A DNA stretch of 38,534 nt from an uncultured Clostridia bacterium (GTDB lineage: Bacteria > Bacillota > Clostridia > Christensenellales > Aristaeellaceae). Of this stretch, positions 1 through 7,763 are shown one piece after another. The translations under genes and the position numbers were made by a program. The DNA lies in NCBI GenBank assembly GCA_947167215.1, contig CAMVHE010000024.1:1-38534 (forward strand). The letters run 5' to 3'. Under the pieces are notes generated by a model, which was given only the letters and a program-made list of their open reading frames with translations, was not told the DNA's origin and did no database searches. Numbering within the stretch: position 1 is the stretch's first letter; every line of letters starts with the position of its first letter.

Positions 1-1383
1 AACCCGAATCTTTTTCGAGTCGACCTCGCCCTTGGAAAGCAAGACAACCGTCTCTACGGAGGAGGTCCAGCAGAACATATCAACGCTTTGTATGCGGGAA
101 ACCTGGTAATCAGGGCCCCCGGTAAGAAATTGAATGTCACGGGCCAAAGTGGCAGGGTCACATGAAACATATACGATCCGGTCCGGCTGAGATGCAAGTA
201 TGGCTTCCAGCACAGAACGCTCGCATCCTTTTCTTGGCGGATCCAGAATGATAACGTCTGGTGACATGCCATCTGCAACCAACCGGGGAAGAACATCCTC
301 GGAGGCTCCGCAGATAAAGTCAGCATTTGTAATGTTATTCTGGACTGCATTGCGATGCGCGTCGGCGATGGCATCGCTGATGATTTCGATTCCCGTGACA
401 TGTTTGGCCTTTGGAGCACAAAGCAGGGAAATTGTCCCGGTGCCACAATAGGCGTCTACAACATTTTCCGTGCCATGAAGGTCAGCAAATTCTAGCGCCA
501 GAGAATAGAGCTTTTGCGTTTGAAGGGGATTGACCTGGAAAAAGGAAAGCGGAGAAACAGTGAAAGTGAAGCCAAGGAGAGAAGTAAACAGCTCCTTTTC
601 CCCCCATACAAGGAGATTCGTCTGGCCGAGAATAACGTTTGTTTTTTCATCCTGAAGAGAGACATACAGGCTGGCCATTTCCGGAATATTCTGTCGGAGG
701 GAATCGATCAGGCTGTCCTTATGGGGAAGAGAAAGATTTGTACTGACCAGTATAATCATGAGCTTTCCGTCACTGGCAGAGCGAGTGACAATATGCCGGA
801 TAAGACCTTTTCCCGTGAGTTCATTGTAGACGGGAATGTGATGGCTTTTCATCCACGAAAGGATGGTATGAATCGCAGCAGTGGAAGCGGAGGCCTGAAG
901 GGGACAGCCGTTTTCAGGAAGCGGAATGACAGAATGACTTCGAGAAGCATAGAAACCGCAGACCGGATGCCCCTCCTCTGTGCTGACGGGGTAAGAAGCT
1001 TTGTTACGATAGGCGAATGGTTTGTCCATACCGAGCACCGGAGGAAGGGAAATATCCACTTTGCCTACCCGGGAAATGAGAGATTCCACCTGCGTGCGTT
1101 TGTATTCAAGGGAAGCTTCATAGGTCATATGCTGACAACTGCAGCCACCGCACCGTTTGTAGATAGGACAGAAGGGGTCCCGGCGTTCGGGGCTTTTCGT
1201 AAGCAGTTGATCAATTCGACCATAGGCATACCGCTTCTCTGTTTTGGTGATTCGCACCATGGCAGTTTCTCCAGGCAGCATGCCTTTGACAAACACGGCG
1301 ATACCCTCATGACGGCAGACGCCTTCAGCATCCTTTCCAAAGTTTTCACAGGTCATTTCAACCAGTTGATTCTTTTGCAGCAT
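1..1383 (-). CDS. rlmD: 23S rRNA (uracil-5-)-methyltransferase, RumA/RlmD family, 3' end cut by window edge
   Basis: The minus-strand frame is open from the ATG at 1381-1383 to the first base of the window, giving 461 codons without a stop. The family uses SAM to methylate C5 of uridines in 23S rRNA. Visible features, in order: an N-terminal TRAM-like segment (about residues 1-60); an iron-sulphur cysteine cluster around residues 72-83 (C-P-x4-C-G-G-C); the SAM-binding VDAYCGTG motif; LDPPRKGC; and the catalytic-cysteine motif SCDPATLARD near residue 405. The last residues, around KGEVDSKKIRV, continue past the normal family end and suggest the C-terminal extension seen in some clostridial relatives, but the rest lies outside the window. 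The gene is about 80 bases downstream of pfkA on the same strand. Confidence is high for the family and lower for the exact uridine modified. Confidence 0.93.
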   Translation of the reverse strand, partial: MLQKNQLVEMTCENFGKDAEGVCRHEGIAVFVKGMLPGETAMVRITKTEKRYAYGRIDQLLTKSPERRDPFCPIYKRCGGCSCQHMTYEASLEYKRTQVESLISRVGKVDISLPPVLGMDKPFAYRNKASYPVSTEEGHPVCGFYASRSHSVIPLPENGCPLQASASTAAIHTILSWMKSHHIPVYNELTGKGLIRHIVTRSASDGKLMIILVSTNLSLPHKDSLIDSLRQNIPEMASLYVSLQDEKTNVILGQTNLLVWGEKELFTSLLGFTFTVSPLSFFQVNPLQTQKLYSLALEFADLHGTENVVDAYCGTGTISLLCAPKAKHVTGIEIISDAIADAHRNAVQNNITNADFICGASEDVLPRLVADGMSPDVIILDPPRKGCERSVLEAILASQPDRIVYVSCDPATLARDIQFLTGGPDYQVSRIQSVDMFCWTSSVETVVLLSKGEVDSKKIRV

Positions 1384-1463
1384 AGAAGTCTCCTATCCTT
1401 GAGATCCGAGATATTTCGGGAATATAAAAGAAATGCAGGAACGAGGGTTCCTGCAGATGTACA

Positions 1464-2510
1464 TTATAAGGTATTGATCATATTGTAGAGCTGGAGGTTG
1501 AAGTCCCGCTTCTGGGCGAGGGCTTCACTGATCGGCATGTAGTACACTCTTCCGTCCTTAATGCCGATTACCTGGTTGCCAATGCCGTTGCGCAGCAGAT
1601 TGACAGCCAGATTTCCGGCTTCAAAAGCGAACCAGGAATCGTAGGCGGAAGGCGTCCTGCCGCGCTGGGTATATCCGAGAATGGTTCCGCGTGCTTCAAC
1701 ATGGCATTTATACTTCAGGACTTTCGCCAGCACATTGGTGGTAAAGACGTCATCATCATGAACATTGACGCCCTGATCCCGCAGGAAATGCTGCCAGGCA
1801 AAAGGCTGCATTGCGTCCCAGGCACCTTCAGCTACGACGACGGTTGCACGGGGATTGCCGCCTGCCACCAGACGGGACAGATGATCTGCTACGTCCTGGA
1901 CCGACCAGCGGACTTCCGGAACAATGCAGATTTCAGCTCCGGTACCGGCAGCTGCCTTGAGAGCGATGTCACCGCAGTGTCTGCCCATGACTTCAACCAC
2001 GGCGGGACGGTCGTGAGAACGGCTGGTGGCACGAATGGCGCGGATGTCATCGACGCAGGAATTGACAGCGGTATCATATCCCAGAGTCATTTCGGTATAG
2101 GCCAGGTCATTGTCAATGGTGCCTGGAATTCCAACACAGGGAACCCCAAGCTCACAGAGCTCCATGGCTCCGTGATAGGAACCGTCACCGCCGATGACTA
2201 CGATGCCTTCAATTCCCATTTCATGAATGTTATTGGCAGCATGTACGCGCATTTCAGGACGCATAAAATCAAGACAGCGGGCGGTGCGCAGATAAGTGCC
2301 CGGCTGATCGGCAATATCCAGAATCGTATCGAGGTCAAGCTCGACCATATCATCTTCAATATTGTGGCTTTTGCAGAGCGTTCCGTTATAGCCCCGCTTG
2401 ATTCCGATCAGACTGAGGCCATAATAACGTGCAGACTTTGCAACGGACATAACGGCAGCATTCATTCCCGGAGAATCGCCACCAGAGGTTAAAACACCAA
2501 TACGTTGCAT
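1464..2510 (-). CDS. pfkA: ATP-dependent 6-phosphofructokinase
   Basis: This enzyme phosphorylates fructose-6-phosphate to fructose-1,6-bisphosphate, the committed step of glycolysis, in the cytoplasm. The 348-residue protein has the N-terminal nucleotide loop TSGGDSPGMN, the GGDGS motif whose glycine favours ATP over pyrophosphate, the catalytic PGTIDND motif, VEVMGRHCGD, and the substrate-binding stretch LGYTQRG. Length is close to bacterial PfkA (about 320) with a slightly longer C-terminus. Two in-frame ATGs lie close together. AAGGAGG sits one base before the first and seven before the second, so I start at 2510 rather than 2516. A sigma-A-like promoter lies 60 bases upstream. No pyruvate kinase gene, its frequent clostridial partner, is adjacent. 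Confidence 0.95.
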   Translation of the reverse strand: MQRIGVLTSGGDSPGMNAAVMSVAKSARYYGLSLIGIKRGYNGTLCKSHNIEDDMVELDLDTILDIADQPGTYLRTARCLDFMRPEMRVHAANNIHEMGIEGIVVIGGDGSYHGAMELCELGVPCVGIPGTIDNDLAYTEMTLGYDTAVNSCVDDIRAIRATSRSHDRPAVVEVMGRHCGDIALKAAAGTGAEICIVPEVRWSVQDVADHLSRLVAGGNPRATVVVAEGAWDAMQPFAWQHFLRDQGVNVHDDDVFTTNVLAKVLKYKCHVEARGTILGYTQRGRTPSAYDSWFAFEAGNLAVNLLRNGIGNQVIGIKDGRVYYMPISEALAQKRDFNLQLYNMINTL

Positions 2511-2571
2511 AAGCATACCTCCTTCAAAATCGCCACAGAGACTTTAAAAAATTGCTATAAAAAGCAGGGAA

Positions 2572-2601
2572 ATTATATAGTTCCGGAGCCGGTAAAGTCA
2601 A
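2572..2601 (-). promoter_or_regulatory. Sigma-A-type promoter for pfkA
   Basis: Read on the minus strand, TTGACT (2601-2596) is followed after 18 bases by TATAAT (2577-2572). Transcription would start near 2565, giving a leader of about 55 bases before the pfkA ATG at 2510. The rest of the AT-rich interval 2602-2767 shows nothing further. Confidence 0.7.
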
Positions 2602-2767
2602 GAAAGAGAAAAGAAACAGAAAAGTGTTTATTCAAAGGCATATTGAAGATAATTGGAAAAAGAAACTAATTTTTTAAACAATGATTTATGGAAAAGTAAT
2701 GAAAGAGAAGAAAAGAGATAGCAAAATGAGGAAAAAACCGGTTTGAAAAACAGTAATATTCAAAAAG

Positions 2768-3757
2768 CTAGAGTCCGAGAAAGGACCGAATGCCAGGAAT
2801 ATGGACTGCAATCCTGCAGGTCATCAGACAGAAAATCAAATCTGCAAGGAAGATGGGGATCACCAGGTGGATATTCATGTGGCTGGCGAGGAGCGTGTAC
2901 AGAATGACACGATAAAAGGCATCCAGCAGCATTTCCTGATAGGAAAAGCGGGAGATATCCTGGAAAAGCGGAAGCTTTTCAGGCAGGATACTTGCCAGAA
3001 GATACAAAAAATACATTAAAGCAAAGGAAACGAAGATCATGACGGGGAAAGTGTCCTTTACAGAGTCGAGCCCCTGGGATTCCACATAGAAGATGGTGGC
3101 AAGCACGACTGCAAGGGAGAGACAGACACGCAGAGGCTTTCTCCGATGAAGGAAATCATGGGCATCCGGCAGCAGCTGGAGAAGATATCCTGCGACAAAA
3201 TAAGGAGCATAATATACTGCCATCTGAATCTGGAATTCGGAAGGAAACCAGTAAGGACTGAAATAGAGACAGCCAATATAGAGAATGAGACCTGTCAGAA
3301 GGAAAAAAACGGGAAGAACACCGCGGCGCCCAAGGGCCCAGAGGAGGGGGGCAAACAGAAACAGAATGAGAATAGCGTAGGAGAACCAGTAAAGCTCTCC
3401 GTAAAGAAAAGCCTCAGACAGCTGCTCCAGAAGGTTTTCCCCGTGCGTGAAGGAGTCGGAGATGATCGCGGAATAGAGAATTTTCAGCAGAGAAAAAAAG
3501 ATAAACGGGACAAGAATGCGCTGCACTTTTTTTCGATAGAAGGAAAGAACCGGCTGCCTGCGGCAGAGAAATCCAGAAACGGTAAAGAAGGTGGGAACGT
3601 GAACGGCATAGATCAGGGCGAGAAGGGTCTGAAAATGCTGCGGAAGATATTCAATATGGTAATTATAATAGTTCAGGCAGTGCCCGAAAAGGACCAGAAT
3701 GGCAGCAAAAGCGCGCAGATAGGTAACAGAAGAAATAGTCTTATGTGATTTATCCAT
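2768..3757 (-). CDS. Acyltransferase-3 family membrane protein (OafA/YrhL-like)
   Basis: The 329-residue protein is almost entirely hydrophobic, with about ten predicted membrane spans. It opens with the family hallmark around residues 12-27: a TYLRAFAAILVLFGHC run holding the conserved R and the H of the first helix. Family members transfer acyl groups, often acetyl, from acyl-CoA to sugars of cell-surface polymers at the membrane. The acceptor cannot be read from the sequence. The start is the ATG at 3755-3757, preceded by AAAGGCGG at a good distance. It is followed by pfkA on the same strand, but the 250-base gap with its own promoter argues that the two are separate units. It sits where dnaA would normally lie next to rpmH. 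Confidence 0.88.
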   Translation of the reverse strand: MDKSHKTISSVTYLRAFAAILVLFGHCLNYYNYHIEYLPQHFQTLLALIYAVHVPTFFTVSGFLCRRQPVLSFYRKKVQRILVPFIFFSLLKILYSAIISDSFTHGENLLEQLSEAFLYGELYWFSYAILILFLFAPLLWALGRRGVLPVFFLLTGLILYIGCLYFSPYWFPSEFQIQMAVYYAPYFVAGYLLQLLPDAHDFLHRRKPLRVCLSLAVVLATIFYVESQGLDSVKDTFPVMIFVSFALMYFLYLLASILPEKLPLFQDISRFSYQEMLLDAFYRVILYTLLASHMNIHLVIPIFLADLIFCLMTCRIAVHIPGIRSFLGL

Positions 3758-3989
3758 AATTATCCGCCTTTGTAAGTGGTTCTAGGATAATAGCACAGTA
3801 CGAAAAAAGAGGCAAATATAACCCGGCGCAGGGAAGACGTAGAGTGTCAAAGAACGGAGGTCATTGGAAAAGAGTATCCTTCGGAAAGTACGGAAGAGAC
3901 AGCATTCCTTTCATACAGCAGAAGATGAGTGTGAGTAAGAGCATTATCAAATAATCGGGAGGAAAAAGAAAAGTATAAGAATTTTTTTC

Positions 3990-4019
3990 TTGACTTGACT
4001 TAACGGACTGAAGTATACT
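3990..4019 (+). promoter_or_regulatory. Sigma-A-type promoter for rpmH
   Basis: TTGACT at 3990-3995 is followed after 18 bases by TATACT at 4014-4019. A second overlapping TTGACT at 3995-4000 could pair with TACTAT at 4016-4021 over a shorter spacer. An A/T-rich stretch (3961-3990) lies directly upstream like an UP element. Transcription would begin about 90 bases before rpmH. The rest of 3758-3989 shows no gene. Confidence 0.7.
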
Positions 4020-4116
4020 ATACAGGCTTTTGATGAAATCAAAGGGACATGCTAAACTGTCCATATTCACTTCACAACAATGAAGTGATAGGATTGAGAA
4101 TAAGGAGTGAATAAAA

Positions 4117-4272
4117 ATGGCTTCATCTGTTCGGACTTATCAGCCGAAGAAACGTCAGCGCGCAAAGGTACATGGATTCCGTGCCCGTATGTCCACGAAG
4201 AATGGACGCAGGGTTCTCGCACGCCGTAGAGCCCGTGGTCGCGCAAAGCTGACCGTGTCCAATCCTGTCTAA
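4117..4272 (+). CDS. rpmH: 50S ribosomal protein L34
   Basis: This 51-residue basic protein is a structural component of the large ribosomal subunit. It contains the L34 core: [10 protein letters not shown] near residue 6, then [27 protein letters not shown]. Compared with the common 44-residue form it carries an extra MASSV at the N-terminus in place of MK and a short SNPV tail. AAGGAG lies nine bases before the ATG. It is the first gene of the rpmH-rnpA-yidD-yidC-jag block. A terminator-like hairpin follows 60 bases after the stop, so full read-through to rnpA is uncertain. Confidence 0.97.
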   Translation: MASSVRTYQPKKRQRAKVHGFRARMSTKNGRRVLARRRARGRAKLTVSNPV

Positions 4273-4331
4273 TTGACGAGGAGATTACCGCCAGAGGCGG
4301 TGCAGTCTCATCCCCATGAGACGTTCGGTCC

Positions 4332-4364
4332 GGCCCGGCCAAAGACTGGGAGCGGGCCTTTTTG
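4332..4364 (+). terminator. Intrinsic terminator after rpmH
   Basis: GGCCCG (4332-4337) pairs with CGGGCC (4353-4358), followed by TTTTT. It may terminate or attenuate rpmH transcripts before rnpA. Confidence 0.7.
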
Positions 4365-4372
4365 TTTAGCAT

Positions 4373-4655
4373 GAGTTCATGTTTTCCTGCCAGGAGAGTA
4401 TGCCTGCGGGAAACATGACGGATGCATCCATGAAACCGACAGAACTCGGAGGATGCTGTTAGGGTGTTCAGAACATCACTCTGCTGACGTGTCGCTCGGG
4501 ACCACTCTGAGGGTCCGTCCCCGAACTGTTATCCGAACAGCGGGGATTCTGACATGCGGGAAGCTGGAGAGCCTTGTCCTGCAACAGGCAGGACTGCCCT
4601 TGGCACGCATGGGAACCGCGCACTGAGATGCGCATATTACTTTTCCTTTCATGGT
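4373..4655 (+). other. Structured non-coding spacer upstream of rnpA (leader or small RNA candidate)
   Basis: About 280 bases between the rpmH terminator and the rnpA ribosome site contain no convincing ORF but many short inverted repeats. CGTGTC (4487-4492) can pair with GACATG (4551-4556) through one G-U. Inside that stem sit GGACC/GGTCC (around 4500-4517) and a long hairpin in which CCCCG-AA-CTGTT pairs with AACAG-CGGGG around the loop ATCCG (4520-4545). Further on, GTCCTG/CAGGAC (4577-4595) and GCGCA/TGCGC (about 4618-4634) form more hairpins. I do not recognise RNase P RNA, SRP RNA, tmRNA or 6S RNA here. It may be an rnpA leader or an independent RNA. Confidence 0.4.
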
Positions 4656-4667
4656 GAAAGGAGCAAC

Positions 4668-5072
4668 ATGCAAAAGAGATACAGTCTTAAAAAGAATGCA
4701 CAGTTCAAATATGTTTACCGCAAGGGCAGTTCCTTTGGCAGCAAAGAAATGGTGCTGTTGTACGTGAAGTCCAACAACCTCAAGGTAGGATTTTCGGTTG
4801 GAAAAAAGCTTGGCTGTGCAGTGGCGCGCAATCGAATCAAGAGACGTTTGCGTGCAGTGTGGACCCCTTACCTGCTTCAAATGAAGAAAGGGCTGTATGT
4901 AATCATTGCAAGAAAGCCGATTTGTGATGCATCTTTTGATCAGCTTGACAAATCTGTGCATTACATGCTGAAAAGACAGAATCTGCTGAAGGAGAAAACG
5001 GAGACGACGAGAGAAAGGATTGTGGTGGAAGATGAAACACATCCTGATGGCACTGATCCGGTTCTATCGTAA
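4668..5072 (+). CDS. rnpA: Ribonuclease P protein component
   Basis: This small basic protein binds RNase P RNA and helps it remove the 5' leaders of precursor tRNAs. The 134-residue product starts [20 protein letters not shown] and carries the diagnostic RNR motif as [12 protein letters not shown] near residue 60. I use the ATG at 4668, with GAAAGGAG five bases upstream, rather than the in-frame start at 4554, which would run through the structured spacer. The C-terminal tail extends past the normal fold (about 110-120 residues) and overlaps the start of yidD. Confidence 0.95.
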   Translation: MQKRYSLKKNAQFKYVYRKGSSFGSKEMVLLYVKSNNLKVGFSVGKKLGCAVARNRIKRRLRAVWTPYLLQMKKGLYVIIARKPICDASFDQLDKSVHYMLKRQNLLKEKTETTRERIVVEDETHPDGTDPVLS

Positions 5073-5244
5073 GTATCTGAGTCCAATGCATCAGCCATGC
5101 TGCCGCTTTACCCCTACCTGTTCCCAGTATGCCCTGACGGCCATAGAACGGTACGGAGCTCTGAAAGGCGGTTATCTGGCTATCCGTCGCATTCTGCGCT
5201 GTCATCCTTTTTATCAGGGCGATCTGTATGATCCGGTTCCCTGA
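5032..5244 (+). CDS. yidD: Membrane protein insertion efficiency factor YidD
   Basis: The 70-residue protein belongs to the YidD (DUF37) family, a small membrane-associated helper of YidC-dependent insertion. Diagnostic stretches are [10 protein letters not shown] near the N-terminus, [12 protein letters not shown] with its three cysteines, and the C-terminal RRILRCHPF. The ATG at 5032 lies inside the end of rnpA, 41 bases before its stop, implying translational coupling. An in-frame TTG at 5020 is possible but poorly placed for a ribosome site. A 139-base gap with no strong terminator follows before yidC. Confidence 0.93.
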   Translation: MKHILMALIRFYRKYLSPMHQPCCRFTPTCSQYALTAIERYGALKGGYLAIRRILRCHPFYQGDLYDPVP

Positions 5245-5383
5245 AGTGGGGGTAGAATGCCTGTTCCTGCTGCAGGAGAGCATTCAGGAAACTCCCGGAA
5301 GAAAAAAATCAAGATGCCGGGAAAAGTCAGGGAAGTAAAAATCCTGCTTATTTACGCAAGCAACCAAGGAGGAAAATCCGCTC

Positions 5384-6382
5384 ATGAGCGTACTCAACTC
5401 ATTGCTACTTACGGCGATTAAGGGACTGTACAGTCTCATTAACAATTATGCGCTGACTATTATTCTGTTTACGGTGATCATCAAGCTGCTGGTGGCTCCG
5501 CTTAACCTGAAAAGCCGCAGATCTACCATGCGCATGTCCACCCTGCAGCCCAAAATGCAGGAGCTGCAGGCCAAGTATAAGGACGATCAGGAAAAACTGA
5601 ACCAGAAAATGCAGGAACTCTACAAGAAGGAAGGGGTCAGCCCCATGGGCGGGTGCCTGCCGATGATCATCTCCATGGTCATTCTCTTCGCCATGTTCTA
5701 TGCCCTCCGGACGTTTGCCAATGAGCAGCTGGTCCGTCAGTTCCTGACTTTTTACCATCATCCGGAGATGGATCCCCATACTCTGGTGGAGCCTTTCTTC
5801 TGGATTAAGAACCTCTGGATGCCGGACAGCCCGTTTGCCACCTTTATGCCGGACGTGCAGTCTCTGCAGATGGTTGAGTATAGTGTCTGGAATACGGTAA
5901 GTGAAAGCCTGGCCGCTGCCGGAACCATTCCCGAGGCACTTAACTTCACCGGACGCGATGCCATGATGACGTATATCAATGATGTGGTTACTCCTTTTAT
6001 TGCTTCAGATGTTTATGCACCGCACATTGCACCGGTGGCTGGACTTGGCAATCTCAGCATTCTGGGCCTTATCCGCTTCTCCATCTTCAAGGAGGGAAAT
6101 GGTTTCTTTGTACTGCCGCTGCTCTCCATGGGCACACAGGTCATCATGCAGAAAATGACCATGTCGAATACCCAGATGGATGCCAATCAGGCAAACAGCC
6201 AGAAGACCATGATTTATGTCATGCTCTTCATGTCCCTTTATTTCTGTGCAACTTACAACTCTGCATTTGCTCTTTACTGGGTTGTGGCAAACATTTATGC
6301 CATTGCTGAACAGATTGTTTTCAACAAATACTTTGAGCAGCAGGATCGGAAGGCTGCCAAAGCGGAGGAGGTTGGCATTTGA
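5384..6382 (+). CDS. yidC: Membrane protein insertase YidC/OxaA
   Basis: The insertase places proteins into the cytoplasmic membrane, alone or with SecYEG. The 332-residue protein has the Gram-positive layout: first core helix around residues 22-40 with the conserved arginines of the hydrophilic groove just after it (LKSRRSTMRM), then a charged cytoplasmic helical hairpin (residues 52-85, ending VSPMGGCLPM), then the remaining helices. Between the second and third core helices is a long insertion (about residues 115-235) with amphipathic segments. AAGGAGG lies upstream of the ATG. No lipobox is present at the N-terminus. The stop TGA shares its A with the jag start (TGATG). Confidence 0.95.
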   Translation: MSVLNSLLLTAIKGLYSLINNYALTIILFTVIIKLLVAPLNLKSRRSTMRMSTLQPKMQELQAKYKDDQEKLNQKMQELYKKEGVSPMGGCLPMIISMVILFAMFYALRTFANEQLVRQFLTFYHHPEMDPHTLVEPFFWIKNLWMPDSPFATFMPDVQSLQMVEYSVWNTVSESLAAAGTIPEALNFTGRDAMMTYINDVVTPFIASDVYAPHIAPVAGLGNLSILGLIRFSIFKEGNGFFVLPLLSMGTQVIMQKMTMSNTQMDANQANSQKTMIYVMLFMSLYFCATYNSAFALYWVVANIYAIAEQIVFNKYFEQQDRKAAKAEEVGI

Positions 6383-7656
6383 TGAATAAAGTATTTGAGT
6401 TTACCGGAAAGACGACGCAGGAAGCATTGGATGCAGGCCTGAAGGAACTGAATCTTTCCTTGGCAGATGTCAAATGGGAAGTCCTGCAGGAAGGCGCCAA
6501 AGGACTCTTCGGGCTCTTCGGCAGCAAGCCTGCAAAGGTGCGCATTGAGATAAAGGATGAGGAAGAGGACGATGGAGGAATGAGCGATCTGATCAGCTCC
6601 CTCAGCATTGATTCTCCAAAGGAACAGAAAAAGAAAAATCAGCCTGTCAAGAAGGAAGCAAAACCCGTGAAGCCGGAAGTCCCCCGTGAGGTTCCCAAGA
6701 CGGAACTTCCCAAGGCAGAGCCGAAGGCTGAGGCGGTGAAGCCGGCCGCTCCCAAGACAGAAGTTCTGCCTGCAGAAGAAATGACGAAGGCAGAGCCTGC
6801 ACCGGAAAAGAAGGCACAGAAAGAGGCTGGAAAACCGGAGAAAAAGCAGGAAAAGTCCAGACAGCCGAAAAAAGAAGCTGCCCAAAAGCCCCAGCCTGTG
6901 GCGAAACCGGAAAACTCCGAGAAGCCTGCTGAGGAAAAGGATATTTCGGTTCCCATGAAACCGGCAGAGCCTTTCGTTGTAACTGAACCGCCTGTTATCT
7001 ATAACGAAGATACTCCTGCAGGCAAAGCTCAGAGATTCCTGATGGACATCAGTGAGCGTATGGGCGTCAAAGTGGATGTCTATGTGGATGACAGCGAAGA
7101 GGGAATCCTCATGATCCACATGGTAGGAGATACGATGGGCGTTCTGATCGGCCATCGCGGTGAGACCCTGGATGCACTCCAGTATTTAACCAGTCTGCAG
7201 GTGAATAAGGGGCGGGACGGCTATATCCGGGTCACACTGGATACCGAGAATTACCGGGCAAAACGGGAGGAGAGCCTCCGGCGTCTTGCTGTCCGCATGG
7301 CTAACAGGGCGGTCAAGACGGGGCGCCGCGTAGTTATGGAGCCCATGAATCCTTATGAGCGCAGAGTACTGCATACCGCGCTTCAGGATCATCCGGCAGT
7401 AACCACGCATTCCGAAGGCGATGAACCCAATCGCCGGGTAGTCATTACCCTGCAGGTGCAGCCTGAAAAGGAAGCACAGAGCGATGCCCAGAAAACTGCA
7501 GTGAAGGAAGCTGCAAAAGATTCACGCAAGCGTAAGCGTAGCCGCCATCGCCGCGGACCACGGAAAAAAACGGAAAATCAGCCTGCGGCAGAGACTGCAG
7601 AAGTTGAAGCCCCTGTGGTGGAAACAGAAATTGAGAATCTGGGCGGAGAGGAGTAA
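6382..7656 (+). CDS. jag: RNA-binding protein Jag/KhpB (Jag-N, KH, R3H)
   Basis: Jag/KhpB is a cytoplasmic RNA-binding protein linked to envelope growth and division in Firmicutes and is typically co-transcribed with yidC. The 424-residue protein has an N-terminal Jag-N domain (residues 1-55), a long Lys/Pro/Ala/Glu-rich low-complexity linker (about 70-205), a KH domain with the LIGHRGETLDALQYL loop (about 255), an R3H-type segment with RRLA through NPYERRVLH and a DPH-like DHPAVTTHSEG stretch (about 295-350), and a very basic tail with RKRKRSRHRR. It starts at the ATG at 6382, overlapping the yidC stop by one base, with GGAGGAGG upstream. A terminator overlaps its stop codon. mnmE, its usual next neighbour, is not present. 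Confidence 0.93.
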   Translation: MNKVFEFTGKTTQEALDAGLKELNLSLADVKWEVLQEGAKGLFGLFGSKPAKVRIEIKDEEEDDGGMSDLISSLSIDSPKEQKKKNQPVKKEAKPVKPEVPREVPKTELPKAEPKAEAVKPAAPKTEVLPAEEMTKAEPAPEKKAQKEAGKPEKKQEKSRQPKKEAAQKPQPVAKPENSEKPAEEKDISVPMKPAEPFVVTEPPVIYNEDTPAGKAQRFLMDISERMGVKVDVYVDDSEEGILMIHMVGDTMGVLIGHRGETLDALQYLTSLQVNKGRDGYIRVTLDTENYRAKREESLRRLAVRMANRAVKTGRRVVMEPMNPYERRVLHTALQDHPAVTTHSEGDEPNRRVVITLQVQPEKEAQSDAQKTAVKEAAKDSRKRKRSRHRRGPRKKTENQPAAETAEVEAPVVETEIENLGGEE

Positions 7657-7672
7657 AACCTCCGCCCTTTTT
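7641..7672 (+). terminator. Intrinsic terminator overlapping the jag stop codon
   Basis: GGGCGGAG (7641-7648) pairs perfectly with CTCCGCCC (7660-7667), followed by TTTTT. The jag TAA (7654-7656) lies in the loop. Confidence 0.9.
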
Positions 7673-7763
7673 CATTCAGAACCGTTTTTTGTCCGGGAAC
7701 GGAATACCGGCATTTCCAAAATGCGCTGCAGAAATTGTGAAAATACAGAGGAGGGAAAGCAAC

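Noticed and set aside
514-1488. Long plus-strand open frame (324 codons)
   Set aside because: It is the shadow of the minus-strand rRNA methyltransferase, whose motifs are unmistakable, and has no ribosome site.
3750-3768. Two DnaA-box-like sequences, TTATCCATA and TTATCCGCC, near rpmH
   Set aside because: Each has at least one mismatch, one lies inside a coding start, and there is no larger box cluster or AT-rich unwinding element. Not enough for an origin.
4373-4655. RNase P RNA, SRP RNA, tmRNA or 6S RNA in the rnpA leader
   Set aside because: None of the core conserved sequences of these RNAs is present, so only a generic structured RNA is proposed.
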